From positions 29,761,176 through 29,825,175 of the forward strand of contig CM035807.1 of NCBI GenBank assembly GCA_020466095.1: 64,000 bases of DNA, given 5' to 3'. This DNA is from Chlorops oryzae (lineage: Eukaryota > Arthropoda > Insecta > Diptera > Chloropidae). The first letter of the stretch is position 1. Each line of letters begins with the position of its first letter. Both the position numbers and the translations under genes were made by a program. The notes under the pieces were generated by a model, which was given only the letters and a program-made list of their open reading frames with translations, did not search any database and had not been told where the DNA came from. Positions 9,961 to 20,605 of this stretch are shown here, piece by piece.

Positions 9961-10617
9961 TTATTTTAGAATATTGGCAGTGCACAACGGGCACCACCAC
10001 GAACCCTTAGGAATTGTTTCTTTTGTAAGCCCCATGCATTGTTGGTGGAACCACTGAATGGGGCAATATTTCTCCGAACATTGGATGTAGTTATCCTTTG
10101 TTTCATCGTCCGTCTACAAATACAAATACTAATGCAAAGACCTGAAAAGACAACTTTACACGCTTACTTACTATATTGCAAAAGCAATAGCTCCCAAAAA
10201 CTATTTCGCGCATGCCCATGGTTTTTTTTTTTGGATTCCAGCAGCACCTTCAGGGACCGAGCTGCTTGCAATACATTCAAGATGTCTTCTTCTTCCTCGG
10301 CGTGTTCGTTTGCACGAAGGTACCGCTTCAAAATTCCCTCCGCCTCTTCCATTAACCTCTTGGTTCCGTCCAAAGCACAAAGATCTAACATATAAAATTA
10401 CATACATACATACCTACATACATATATATATATATAGTTTTTGCTAATTCCGCATTCGACGAGCTTTTATTTATCCTGGATTCATACCAATTTCAATTTT
10501 GCTCAAATTAATTTTGAATTCTCGGGTCTTCTTCCTTGTATAAGCAGCAGTACTAGTTGCAAATTTTTTTCCTTCTTGCGTTACTTTTCGTATTTTGGCT
10601 TTTCGCCGCGGGGCCAT
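9961..10617 (-). CDS. ING-like PHD-finger protein, three exons, one homopolymer frameshift
   Basis: Minus strand. Exon 1 runs 10617-10488 (MAPRRKAKIRK..., very basic), exon 2 10384-10172, exon 3 10113-9961 (TAA). Introns of 103 and 58 nt are GT-AG, and the second donor is GTAAGT. Exon 2 encodes an acidic helical segment (LKRYLRANEHAEEEEDILN) and ends with YCFCNI. Exon 3 gives the rest of a Cys4-His-Cys3 PHD finger: IQCSEKYCPIQWFHQQC, then GSWWCPLC. The CPIQWFH...C...W-C-P-x-C pattern is typical of ING-family PHD fingers, which read trimethylated H3K4; binding here is inference. The product would be about 164 aa with no ING N-terminal domain. A run of 11 A (complement of 10222-10232) must be 10 A for exon 2 to reach the YCFC frame, so it is either a real frameshift or a homopolymer error. 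Confidence 0.68.
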
Positions 10618-10810
10618 CCTTGCTTCTTTTTCAATTAAACTTATAGAAATGAGTAAAAAAAAAGCACTGCAGCGCCATCTGATGACAATTTTTATAGAGA
10701 AAGCAATAAATTTGCAACCATGCGCGCATTCGCAGTATATTCGCGACAAGACGTGTTCAACAAGACTTATTCGTGTTCATACTAGTAAAAATTGCGACAT
10801 TTGAAGGAAA
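10618..10810. promoter_or_regulatory. Shared upstream region of the divergent PHD gene and small ORF
   Basis: The two start codons (10617 on minus, 10811 on plus) face away from each other across 193 bp, so a bidirectional promoter is inferred. It contains an A8 run near 10655 and CGCGCATTCGCAGTATATTCGC near 10725. I see no clear TATA box. Confidence 0.35.
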
Positions 10811-11056
10811 ATGAATGTGAAAAACGTCAGTGAAATAAAAGAATATGACTACGTGTTCGAAGGACAACTGGGGCCTTCAATGGCCGCCCGGATGGAGGGT
10901 AAAGGTCCGGAAGAAAGAAAAAGAATTGCCATGGAAGAAATGCAGAAAATCAGCAAAATTTGTGAGGGTTCACCATATAGGACTATAGGTCTAACTCTTC
11001 TTCTTCCTAATCCCTGCAATGTGTTAGAGCTACGCTGCTTCAACATATGCATATAG
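10811..11056 (+). CDS. Small hypothetical ORF near the right end of the multi-gene element
   Basis: 81 codons from ATG (context AGGAAAATGAATG). Residues 1-58 look protein-like: an acidic/aromatic start (EIKEYDYVFEGQLGPSM) followed by a charged helix (GPEERKRIAMEEMQKISKI). The last 25 residues lie inside the inverted repeat and look non-coding (TLLLPNPCNVLELRCFN), so a splice donor shortly before 10984 is plausible. It is divergent from the PHD gene. No family recognised and no catalytic motif. Confidence 0.4.
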   Translation: MNVKNVSEIKEYDYVFEGQLGPSMAARMEGKGPEERKRIAMEEMQKISKICEGSPYRTIGLTLLLPNPCNVLELRCFNICI

Positions 11057-11126
11057 CACGAGGGAAAGAGAAGCATGCTATGGCAGCGAAATCTTTAGCT
11101 CTGCTGTGGTGAAATGCATTGCCACT
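10984..11126 (-). repeat. Right terminal inverted repeat of the multi-gene element
   Basis: Inverted relative to 669-790. It contains CTCTTCTTCTTCCTAATCCC, AGCTACGCTGCTT and AAGCATGCTATGGCAGCGAA, and ends ATTGCCACT. It carries a short segment (around 11101-11116) absent from the left copy. Confidence 0.7.
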
Positions 11127-11799
11127 TTTATTTTTAGTTTTGGGAGATTTTCGAGCACATTACATATAAAATATCTACCAAAATCATAAAATGATATGAA
11201 AAGCTTGAAAAATATAAAACTAATCAAGGAAACTCAATATCAAGGAGAAATGTAAATTGTCTTTTTAGCAGGGACCGAAAATAACGGTTATTTGCGAAAC
11301 TTTAAAAAAAAAAAGCAAAGGGAAATCCTTGACGAAGAAACATTTTGAAGACACAGTTGTGATTGTCACGTCCTTGACTTCAATTTGAACACATAATTTT
11401 TAAATCTTTGTTTTTTTTTTTAAGTAAAAAAATAACCGTTATTTTTTGCCGTTTATTTTTTCCAGCCTGAATAATCGTTATTCTGGGCTATTTATTTTTT
11501 CCAGCCTGAATAAAAAGCCTTTCCTGTTTTCGGCTAAGCAATACGCCATTTTGAAAAACTTTGGATGCAATTCTATACTTCATTACTTCCCCTTTTAGAA
11601 TTTATCAAAAATAGGCGTGGCACGCCCATTTTACCTTAAAGGCATTTTTAAAAGCTATTAAACGAAAAGGCCTATTCACTTTATACTCGGAATATAGGTA
11701 TATGTTGTCGGAAGGTTTTCGAATGAACCAAAAATGGGCGTGTCCCGCCCACCTTTTAGGCATTTGGCTTAAAACACAGCAAAGCCAACAAAACGTTTT
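11127..11799. other. Non-coding flank with an AATAAC palindrome cluster
   Basis: Between about 11275 and 11520 the dyad AATAACGGTTATT or a variant recurs (near 11280, 11430 and 11470) together with TTTTTTCCAGCCTGAATAA twice. This resembles the motif-array elements elsewhere in the window but ends could not be fixed. From 11600 the sequence has CCCGCCCAC/GGGCGTG words typical of the dipteran GGGTATA repeats. Confidence 0.4.
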
Positions 11800-11860
11800 T
11801 ATACCCGACACACTCTGTGTAGAGGGTATATTGCATTTGAGTGGTTGTGTATATTATATA

Positions 11861-12495
11861 CACAGAGAAAAAAATCAACCAGAAAACTGGTTAAATCAAA
11901 AGGAAAAACATACAAAACGGCTTCAACAAGGAATATTTTTAATTTTAACAATTTTTCTTGTTGAAAAAATAAAAAATTTTCCTTTTGAATCAACCATATT
12001 TCAGGTTGAATTGAAATGATAATTTTCAAAAATGGATTTAAATTTAAATTGTTGAACCAACCACGGACATAGTTGAAATGACAAGATATTTTTTAAAAAA
12101 ATTCCAAAAAAAATACCTATACAAGAAGAAATGTCAAAAAAAATTTAATTAACGTTCAAAGCAAATGGCCATAGAGCACTCTGCTGAATATGACCCAAAA
12201 AATAGCCATCGGATGGACTTCATCCGATTTCGTCACTCCGTTTTGGTGACTGCTTTCGCAATGCTTAAAATAGTTCTAAGATGAATACATATCTTATATG
12301 TCTTATTTTATAAAACAAATGAGAATTATACCGAACGAAAAGAAATGTAATTAAACATATTTCCTTTCAATTCAACCAAAAATGTTGTTGACTCAACCAT
12401 TTTTCTTTCGAAATTTTTGTTCTGCTCGAAAATCAAAAGGACTGTGAATAACAATGCGCCCTTTTAAAAAAATCATGGTTACGTTCGCTCAGTGT
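11861..12495 (+). mobile_element. 635-bp non-autonomous element (CACAGAG...AGTGT), copy 1
   Basis: Starts CACAGAGAAAAAAATCAACC and ends CGCTCAGTGT, with short imperfect terminal inverted repeats (CACAGAG/ACACTGAG). Its body is full of TCAACCA/TGGTTGA and GTTGAAT palindromic words. A near-full-length inverted copy lies at 56934-57569, which fixes both ends. It sits inside a GGGTATA family A repeat. Target duplication is unclear. Confidence 0.8.
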
Positions 12496-12735
12496 AGAAA
12501 TGATCAGTATCGCTAGGAGATTCGATTTAGCTATGTCCGTCTGTCTGTCTGTCTGTCTGTCTGTCTGTATACAGTTTCTTATCGAAGAAGTTGAGCTATC
12601 TTGATGAAACTCGGTATGCGTGTTCACAGGAATATGAGTAAAAACGAGTTCAAGAATGGATCCGATCGGACGATTTTTTAGGGTACCTCCAGTACTAGGG
12701 TCTGTTATGAAAATCACAAAAACTGCTCTAAAAGC
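12496..12735 (+). repeat. Right portion of GGGTATA family A repeat
   Basis: Contains a (TCTG)n array at about 12538-12568 and sequence shared, inverted, with 29840-30070. Confidence 0.7.
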
Positions 12736-13924
12736 GGCATTTTTTTAAGTATTTGAATAAAATTTGATATGTGGGCATAACTTAGGGCCAATATTACCAA
12801 GCATATTTAAAAAATTTTTAAAATTAAAATTAAAACTTTTTTAAAATAAATTTTATTTTCAATATCGTATTTAAAAAAAAAAAAAAAAGTATAAAATGGA
12901 ATGATCAATTGAGTTGAAAATCTTGGGAGTTGTTTTATGTACTTTAAAAATGAGAGCTTAACTTTTTTCACATTTCGTACCATATCCTCCACATTTTAAA
13001 TACGAAATCGAAAAATTTGCCTTCGGGACTTAGTATAAAGAAACACCTTTCAAACCATGCAAAAAGAATATTTAAAAAAAAATTTTTCATGCCATAAAAG
13101 GTCAAAAAAGCTCAAAAAATCGAAGAAAATTTAAAAAAAATTCTCATTTTTTACAATTGGGAAACTCGTACCGTAAAAACTACAAGCTCTATCTTCATGA
13201 AAAAGATGTCATTTGATAGACCGTGATATTAGCTTTGATACGATATCAACCATCATTAGTTAAAAAAGCAGTAATATATATATTTTTCCTTAAAAGCCAA
13301 ACAACTGAAGACCTCACACAAATTTGATGGTAGTTCCGAAACTACACCTAGGAAAAAATTAAAAAAATTATTTTTGATATTACCAATACCACCCTTATCC
13401 GTAATAATGAACGAAATCGCGGCACCAAACGAAAATATTCAATTTGTTGGCCTGTGTAATAGATTTGCGCTAAGAGTATTTGTGCATCGCTGACGAAATC
13501 GTTCAATTTAAATGCAATATTGAATACTGATTTGCGAGGGTCGCAGATACTCAAATGTACTCTAAAATGAAGGAGCATCTCTACTTTGTTGTTTGCAACT
13601 TCAATTTAACTTAAAAAGGGTCAAAATACCGCCGGAAATCTCAACTTTGTTCTTTTCGTACGTGGTTTAACCCATTATTAACTAAGCGAACCCCAACAAA
13701 TAGATTTATGGCCAACACTAAAAAGTCATAATTGCTATGCCAATAAGGAAAAACAGTTTAAGTCATATTAATTTTTAAATGATTGAACGCATTGTATGGA
13801 GTTTTTTATAAATACGTATATATGTGTTTTCTTCTTCTTTAACCTATAAACACTTAACATTAAATCAAAAATAACATATTAAATGAATCAAAAAAATTTA
13901 TAATAAAATAATCACAATTTTTCA
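12736..13924. other. AT-rich spacer downstream of the astacin gene
   Basis: No convincing ORF, RNA gene or repeat structure. Poly-A/T-rich with fragments similar to the family A tail. Confidence 0.5.
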
Positions 13925-14730
13925 CTACAATCCGAGTAGATTGCAAAAGCTTTTGTACATTTTTGCATGACGTCCTTTGAGACAGCCATAAAGATCGTTA
14001 ATTTTAAGACAATCCGTTTTTGAAATGGTCTTTCGTTGGCCAATTCGAATGCCTGGCTGAAGTGGGGTTAATGTTGGCATTTCGCCTTTCTTTTTACTAA
14101 AATAAAACTCGCCATAATGCATCACCGAATTGTAATCATAGTCGTATGTGTATTTCCCCTTTTTTTTCGAAATCAATTTAAAATTTTTCCGAAATTTCGG
14201 TACAATATTCTCCCAGTGTACCTTAACGTAATTGTCGCGATCTGCACGCGACTGTTCGTGGTAGATTCCGATGGCGTGCATTAGTTCGTGCATGATCCGA
14301 CCTTCACTGCTGAAACAGTGTGCACTTTTGTCATCGGGCTGTTGCAGTGTGACCACTTGATCTCCACCACGCTTACCGACATACGACCAACAACCTTTCG
14401 GCCCATCCACGGGAGGACTGATGAGTACGTAGTCTTCATCTTCGCCATTGTAGGGTTCAAAATTAATGCATGTTAATGCATTAAAAGTCTTAATTGCTTT
14501 AACGATAGCCTCCCGCTCGTGTGTTTTATAGAGCGGACTTATCTCAAAAGGTATTGTTCCGTTCGGCCACAGTCTCTTCGGATGACGCATCGGATTAACA
14601 CCCAGACGTAAGCTGACATAGGTATAAGGATCGATTGCTATGTCTCCTTGAAATAGACGAGGCATGGTCTCGGGATCATCAACGCCTGTTTCGTCGTCGT
14701 CGGCATCGGGATCGGCCTCCTTTAAAAAGT
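13925..14730 (-). CDS. Astacin-family (M12A) zinc metalloprotease, catalytic exon
   Basis: A secreted-type zinc endopeptidase of the astacin family. The minus-strand frame runs from an acceptor (TTCTTTTGTAG, exon start 14730) to the TAG at 13927-13925, about 268 residues. It opens with an acidic propeptide-like stretch (ADPDADDDETG), then LWPNGTIPFEI, the usual start of the astacin domain. The zinc signature HELMHAIGIYHEQSRADRD supplies the HExxHxxGxxH ligands, and SVMHYG is the Met-turn. Cysteines at TCINFEP, KGCWSY, HCFSS and DCLKINDLYGC fit astacin disulfides. No CUB or EGF domain follows, as in many short insect astacins. The upstream exon with signal peptide was not found; the in-frame ATG above the acceptor lies in intron sequence. 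It appears intact and is probably a host gene. Confidence 0.93.
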
Positions 14731-15060
14731 CTACAAAAGAATATATACATACATACATATATTAGATTATTCATACAGTCGTATGGGAAGTTAAAATAGG
14801 CATAAATCCTACAAAAAGGGGCAGCTTCTATGAAGAAATATAACTCTTTGTGCTTTAATGGTTTTTTGTTTTTTGTAAGGGAAATCGTCGTTTGGACATG
14901 GCCCTCTAAAGAAGTTGACATTAATGGCAAAAAAATCTTTTCTTATGGAAGTTTTCCTTAAAATTTTTTGGATTTCCAACTTTGAAATCATTTGAAAAGG
15001 ATATTTATGGGTTTAAGTTTGGGAACGGATCGATACAGTCATGATAAGAGGCAGATTCTC
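14731..15060 (-). other. Intron/upstream region of the astacin gene
   Basis: Begins with the 3' splice acceptor (TACATACATACATATA microsatellite, then CTACAAAAG on plus). No signal-peptide exon could be identified here or further upstream with confidence. Confidence 0.45.
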
Positions 15061-15069
15061 TCTGAACCT

Positions 15070-15560
15070 CTATCTCTCCCTTTTTATATTAGTTCTGTGC
15101 GAATCTTGTAACAGCTAAAACTTAGCTCCGTATATAAAGACAAATGTATGTATTCTTGATCAGGATCAAAAACTAAATCGATTTAGACATGTCCATCCCT
15201 CCGTCTGTCCGTCCGTCCGTCCGTCTATGGTCGGATCTCCTTCCAAAAGGCTGAAGCAACCACGTCAAAATTTGATACACAGATACATATGTTGGGCCCC
15301 GAGATATCTCCTAACTGGTAATGAATGATATCTGCCCACTGCTACGCCCACAAATGGAAATTTTTTTCTACCTTCCGAAGTAAAAAGTGTGGAAGCTTCA
15401 AATTCGAGAAATAGACTGATCAAGTGAAGCCAAATTAAAGGTGTAGGAAAAAAATGTATGCGGGCCCCTCACTGGCAAGCCCACAAACATTTATCTTGTG
15501 TAATTTCGGTTCGGAAAGGCAAAACATAGTGCGCCAATATTTTCGGGACTCTGAATATAT
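15070..15560 (+). mobile_element. GGGTATA repeat family B, copy 1
   Basis: Contains TTCTGTGCGAATCTTGTAAC, GATTTAGACATGTCC, a (TCCG)n array, GGTCGGATCTCC and TGCCCACTGCTACGCCCACA. The same order recurs at 31080-31535 (inverted), 34912-35400 and 53085-53460 (inverted). No ORF of interest. Confidence 0.7.
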
Positions 15561-15768
15561 CAAAATCGGGCTTGAACGACTTCAGCTTTCTTACTTGTTT
15601 CCATTTTTGATTATGCTTGAGAAAACAGTGAAGAGTGGAAGAAGGATATTGAAAAAAAAAACAAAAAAATTGGTTGAAGAATCGATGAAAGTCCTTGAGG
15701 AGAATTCAAAATGGCGAAGCCTTTTAATGTAAATGTTTTTATTATTGTTTTATTCGACCCTTTATATA
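15561..15768. other. Unassigned spacer
   Basis: Includes the end of a 92-codon plus-strand frame (15454-15732) that overlaps the family B repeat and shows no domain. Nothing else seen. Confidence 0.4.
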
Positions 15769-16119
15769 CCGTGCAGGAAATGACAATAGGGAAACTATCC
15801 TCTTTCACTACTGATCGCGTCGTCAGTACTACTGACCAGCTATACCCGCCGCAATGCTTTGCGCTATAGACATTTAACATTGAGTTTTCATTGCATGTCT
15901 ACATGTAGACCAAAGAACTAATGGCGAGCTATAGACGTCGGTAGCTGTTATGAAGACAAAAAGGAGTAGTCTTTCACTAGTACCGATGCATAGACAAAGT
16001 CACAAAGAATTACTAGTTGGAAACATGTTGTCGACATGGTTGATTTTTGAACTAGTTCACTTGTCTATACTGACGACAGTATAGACATCAGGCCATATGG
16101 CGACAGGCTTCCAGCAGGG
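15769..16119. mobile_element. Motif-array inverted-repeat element (CCGTGCAGGAA ends, TA target)
   Basis: The left end CCGTGCAGGAAATGACA and the right end (complement CCCTGCTGGAAGCCTGTC) are imperfect inverted repeats flanked by TA on both sides (15767-15768, 16120-16121). The interior repeats the word CTATAGAC/GTCTATA in both orientations at least six times, plus GTCTACATGTAGAC. No coding capacity. Likely a Tc1/mariner-type MITE, though that assignment is inference. Confidence 0.55.
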
Positions 16120-16256
16120 TAACTACTAAGTTTTTATTCCTTTTTAAGTTGGGTTTATAGTCCAAAATTTCTAGGCAATCGAAAAACCTTTTTCTGAAAT
16201 GGCGAATGTGGAAAATGTTGGACCTTAAACCCGACTAAAATAGCCAATAAAAACAT

Positions 16257-16259
<3 letters not shown>

Positions 16260-16298
<39 letters not shown>
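16260..16298 (-). repeat. 39-nt poly(T), possible retroposed poly(A) tail on minus
   Basis: An uninterrupted T39. On the minus strand an AATAAA lies about 40-50 nt upstream (plus TTTATT near 16342-16348), the arrangement of a polyadenylated transcript end. The sequence beyond it (16300-16800) is not recognisable as a gene. Confidence 0.45.
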
Positions 16299-16299
<1 letters not shown>

Positions 16300-16303
<4 letters not shown>

Positions 16304-17999
16304 ATTCACAAGCCACACAAAGCGCACCGTTTAGATGAGTATTTATTTTAGGTTTTTTTTTATTATAATTTTTTTTGAGTAGATCACAAAATTTTTATAC
16401 CAGTTCTACTTCAAAAAGGACCAAAATTCATAGAATAAACGTATTGTTTTGATGTCAGACAAAAAAAATCTCAACTAACCCTGGGAGCTCGAGAACTCAT
16501 GATCGAAAAAATCCAATCCAATCGGTCGGTATTTGAGCAAGACTGCACTTTGGACGAAATAAAAGGCACTCCAAAAAATTAAACCACGGAAAATTAAAGA
16601 ACTTCGATACCGATTCAACATTATTGATGAAATTTTTAACTTGGAACGAGAAATTTCACGAAACGAATATTTTATTTGAAAGCACCATCACGCACCTTGT
16701 CGGCACCGAAGACGACTGTGCGCAGCTAAATCAAAAGGCGGTCTAAATGTGAGGCAGTGCTATTCCGTGGACGATTCGAAATCTGCTTCATTAATTAATT
16801 TCGTTTAGCTTCTCCAATGTGACGCACAGCTTTTTTTTTTTTTTGGCCGTTATGCATGCGTCCAAGACTAGAGGTGGCCGGATGGGGCGAGAGGTGGCGG
16901 GATGAGGCGAATCGATTGCGACGACAAAACGAAGTTGATTAAATAAATAAATAGATGGTATGTAGATAAGCAGGCAGGCCAAAAAACAACCGACGTTGTA
17001 TCAATGCGCTTGATCGGGGCCCAGTGTCTAGGAAAGGTAAACAAACGATTGCATTGATCAAAGAGGCATTGAGCTGGTGAAAGAGCCCCATCCAAGCGAG
17101 AGTGTTCGCTTGCGACTGACCAAACTAGTTTCGCTTTTTGAGTTTGTTGGGCTCAACGATTTTTCATTTTCAATTTTAACGCGAATGAAATAATTTCGCA
17201 ATTGGTCAATGGCATTCAATTTAAAATTAAGTAATATATTTTTTACCTCTTTTTTTGGGTCAAACCACGTGCCATGCTTTCAAAGATTGAATCGAACTTT
17301 GTTGTAAGCAGATTTTATTTTTTTTTTGTTTATGTTGGACGGGTGAAATATGGCAAAATTATGTTAAGCAAGTTTTATGTAAGGAGCACACTAAAAAAAT
17401 TAGCCAAATTTCATTCGGTAGGGTGACTATCTAACTATAGACTAACGATTGTTTCTCCATTTCACACCTATATAAGGGGTTGGCTGTCGGATAATGGATT
17501 CTCCAGTCTCATAGAGTTGGTGTCAGACCCAGAAGTTTCACTATGTTTACCGTATGTTTTGGGGGTCGCTGAATTTGAATTTGAGGTCCACTTAAGTCCA
17601 TAAATAAACTCCATTGATCAAAATCTCAAAAAAGCACCCCGAGCGGGGCTCAAGAAACTTTTTTTGACGTTATGACGAGACTTAGGCCCCATGGAGCTAC
17701 ATATATGGAACTCGAATTCAGAATCAGCGGCCCTTTTTTTTTTGGTGGGTCTGTGTTGTTATTTTGCCCTTATCAAGGGGGCTATTTGGAGCGCTGAAAC
17801 GTTCTTCAAAGATTCTCAAACAATAAAATAAATTTTTTTCAACATTCTCTGAATATTTTACTTATACCCATTTAATAATGGTTCGATATAACAGCGACGA
17901 CTAGACTTTGGAGGTTTATTTTGGTTATGAACTGCGCTCATTTCGGACACTGAATTGTACAATGGGGAATCTATAATCTATGGGAATTCCTAATGTACC
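16300..17999. other. Unassigned DNA
   Basis: Mixed sequence with a GC-richer patch at 16670-17110 (CGCACCTTGTCGGCACCG and similar) that may be an old retroelement fragment. No ORF with a recognisable domain on either strand. Confidence 0.4.
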
Positions 18000-18010
18000 G
18001 TATGATGCCC

Positions 18011-18299
18011 AAGTTTCTATACTAGCACGCCGAAATTACAAAGTGTTGTTGAAGAGTTAAAATCCCAAAGGATTCTCAATACAGAAGCTCCCTCATATTA
18101 TTCCAAATTTGAATTATTTAAATCCGAAATTGCTTTTAAAAAGGATATTGATATCAACCCTTCAGTTTAACCATTGCAAGATAGACTTATCCTTTCGAAG
18201 AAATATTTCCTAAAAGCTCTCACTACTTTGGAAGCCAATAGAATGAGGTTGAATGTTGTTTACTCAACCCCAGCTCCATTGGCAAGCAAAGTTTTATAG
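18011..18299 (+). pseudogene. Degenerate coding fragment of unknown origin
   Basis: A plus-strand frame beginning with PSFYTSTPKLQSVVEELK and ending ...PAPLASKVL at a TAG (18297-18299) is broken by a single TAA at about 18168-18170 and otherwise open for roughly 95 codons, with protein-like content (e.g. KYFLKALTTLEANRMRLNVV). An alternative frame upstream (NVPYDAQVSILARR) suggests a frameshift near 18040. It is probably an old retroelement or gene remnant; I do not recognise the family. Confidence 0.35.
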
Positions 18300-18841
18300 A
18301 TCCGATTGTAGTTTAGTGCTAAAATTTTTTTTGTTTTTTCCCTCATACATATTTACTTGGAGCAGAGTTTTCATGGCCGTGTTACTTTATGTTTAATTTA
18401 AATGAATTTCCCCTAACCCGACAGCTAATTTGGCAATTAATCATGAAAGAGTTGTTTTTTATCTTAATATATGCATCGCTTGTTGGAGAAGTTGTCAGAG
18501 GGTGATATTCATTTGTTGGTTTTCTTCTATTATCTGTTTGTCTATGATTAAATTACGTGGCTTAAAATGTAATTTGCATTTCCAAAGCAGTCGGACTCTC
18601 ATAAATTTCAATCTTCGTATCGGAGCAGCCGCATGAATCTCAGAGCAATACGCTGAACTTTGATAAGAGAAATGATATTTGATTTACGATTTTATAATTT
18701 ATACCTAATTATTTTATAATTCTGGTGCCGTTCTATTTGCCAATTAAATGATAAAATTTACCGATATAATTTAAGTACCTATGTATTCCAAGACATGTTC
18801 CTTTCATTTACCTATTTGTTTTCATCAATAACTCAGTAAAA

Positions 18842-19218
18842 TTTATTTATATTATGTTAAGTTATTTATGTTATAGTATGTTATGTTAAAATACGTTATG
18901 TTATGTTATGTTATGTTATGATATGTATTATTTTTATGTAAATTTATGTTACGTTATGTTACGTTATTTTACATTTTGTTACGTTATGTTACGTTTTGTT
19001 ATGTTATGTTATTTTATGTTATGTTATAATACGTTATGTTAAGTTTAAGTTATGTTATAAAAAGTTAATATTATGTGTTATATGTTATGTTATGTTATTT
19101 TCTGTTATGTTTACGTTATGTTATAATACGTTATGTTATGTTAGTTATGTTATGTTATTTATGTTATGTTATTAATATGTTATTATGTTATGTATGTTAG
19201 TATGTTATTTTGTGTATA
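18842..19218. repeat. TTATG pentanucleotide satellite, left block
   Basis: A degenerate array of ATGTT/TTATG with ACGTT variants, about 375 bp. It continues at 20606 after a mariner insertion. Confidence 0.9.
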
Positions 19219-20605
19219 ACTAGTTGAGCTGATAAGTCCGGTTATAATACGAGTAAAAAATTTTTTTGTAATATTGTTATTTTATTGATTCATATAAGTT
19301 ACCCTTCAAAAGCAGATAACAACATTATAACGACATTCATTTTCTTTGGATTACCAATTTTGGTAGTAACTTCCTTGGAATTTCTACAATTAATAGGCAT
19401 TCATTATCCCGGAACGACATTTTACTGTCATTGCAGCCTGAATTTTTTCCCTGCACATTCCTTTTGAAGTTTATTATTAATTAGAAATTATTGGGGCCAA
19501 TCTAAGGAGAACTTACTGTGTTTCTGGCTGTGTGCAGATTCGAAGCCTAATTTTGTGAATTTCTTGCCTATCGTTTCGAATGACTGCTGTGCCACGATGT
19601 CAGTTGTCTTGGAAAAAAGTCGAACATACAATTTGAATTTCTTTGTCGAAACTATAGGAAAATAGGGACCGTTTTGCGCAAATTTGCGAAACTTTCTTCA
19701 AACGTTTCCCATAAGTACAATAATAGTCAACTAGTTGATGAGTTTTCCACTCAAGTGAATGATAAAAATATCTCCCTTTGCTCCATCCCTTATAAAAACT
19801 TTTTGTACCTATTACTTTTCCTACTGGATTTTAATCTATTCCACGCTTAAAAACGAAGACTTTTGTTCATTTTCGTGCTTACTAAAGCGAACTTGTACAA
19901 GAATGGATCCAGAGCCGGTACTGATAAGCCATAAGTTTACATTTTAACCTAAAAATTGTCACAATGAGCATTAAACTCTGGTTGTATTAAGCTTTGGTTA
20001 CATAAATCAATGTTACTTGATCATAACACGGGCATTACAGTAAACGTTCTCTCGGATTCATTTATTTTTTTTGGTGTACAAATGTGAACTTCTCTGGGTT
20101 TTGCACAAGAGCCTTTGTTATATACAAATATGATTACAAAAGAAAATATATAAAAAAAATTCTCTTTTGAGATTTTCAAGCCTCTGTAATCTCGATCAAC
20201 TTCATTAGGATTCAATATCATTTGTGAGATAATTTTTGAGTTCAGTCGGAATACTCATTTACGCATCTACTGCTTCACCATTCTTATTTCCACGCTTAAT
20301 TTTACATACAATAATTTTTTATTTTCCGGGAGATCCGAAACTCATTATCAAGCCAATTTTTGTTCCACTTATTTTTTCCCTTAGAAAACAGTATTTTATC
20401 AAAACACGAAATTCCTTTTTTTTCCATTTTTTTCACAATAACAAAAGTTGCTTCACAAAAGACGCTCTATCTCAAAACTAATTGACTTACAGACGTCAAA
20501 TTTTGACACGAATCATTTGAAGGTTGCCACTATATAAAAATAATATGCATTTAATACTAGCGACGCCATCTATGTGTCAGACCGGGGACTTATCAGCCAA
20601 CCTGT
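19219..20605 (-). mobile_element. Decayed irritans-type mariner transposon
   Basis: The right end reads, on minus, ACAGGTTGGCTGATAAGTCC followed by the CCGGTCTGAC block typical of Himar1-like mariners. The left end is a degraded version (GTTGAGCTGATAAGTCCGG on plus). TA flanks both sides. Minus-strand stretches match irritans-mariner transposase DNA in order: a start region with GGAATTTCGTGTTTTGATAA, then a segment with GAGGCTTGAAAATCTC, AAGCGTGGAA, CATCAACTAGTTGACTATTA, GGGCTTCGAAT-like blocks and a GAAGGGTAACTTATATGAA end. Length (1387 bp) is near the family's 1.25-1.3 kb, but indels destroy the reading frame and no catalytic triad can be read. Confidence 0.85.

Larger units (their letters stand above)
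669..11126. mobile_element. Putative multi-gene DNA element bounded by ~130-bp inverted repeats
   Basis: The left end (669-790) and right end (10984-11126) are inverted copies sharing, among others, a block with TTCGCTGCC, AGCATGCTTCTC, GCAGCGTAGCT and GCAGGGATTAGGAAGAAGA. The outermost shared bases are AGTGGCAAT on the left and ATTGCCACT on the right. The left end lacks about 17 bp present in the right end, and I see no target duplication. After subtracting the 7.35-kb foldback insertion and its 8-bp duplicate, about 3.1 kb of native sequence remains, carrying a C2H2 gene, an ING-like PHD gene and a divergent small ORF. No transposase fold was recognised, so this may be a non-autonomous or novel element, or a host locus caught between inverted repeats. 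Superfamily is unassigned. Confidence 0.5.
11800..12735 (+). mobile_element. GGGTATA repeat family A, interrupted by a MITE
   Basis: The left part (11800-11860) starts TTTATACCCGACACACTCTG; the right part (12496-12735) resumes at AGAAATGATCAG and includes a TCTG array, GAAGTTGAGCTATC and the CCAGTACTAGGGTCTGTTA block. The same order without the interruption is present inverted at 29290-30175. No coding capacity recognised. Confidence 0.75.
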
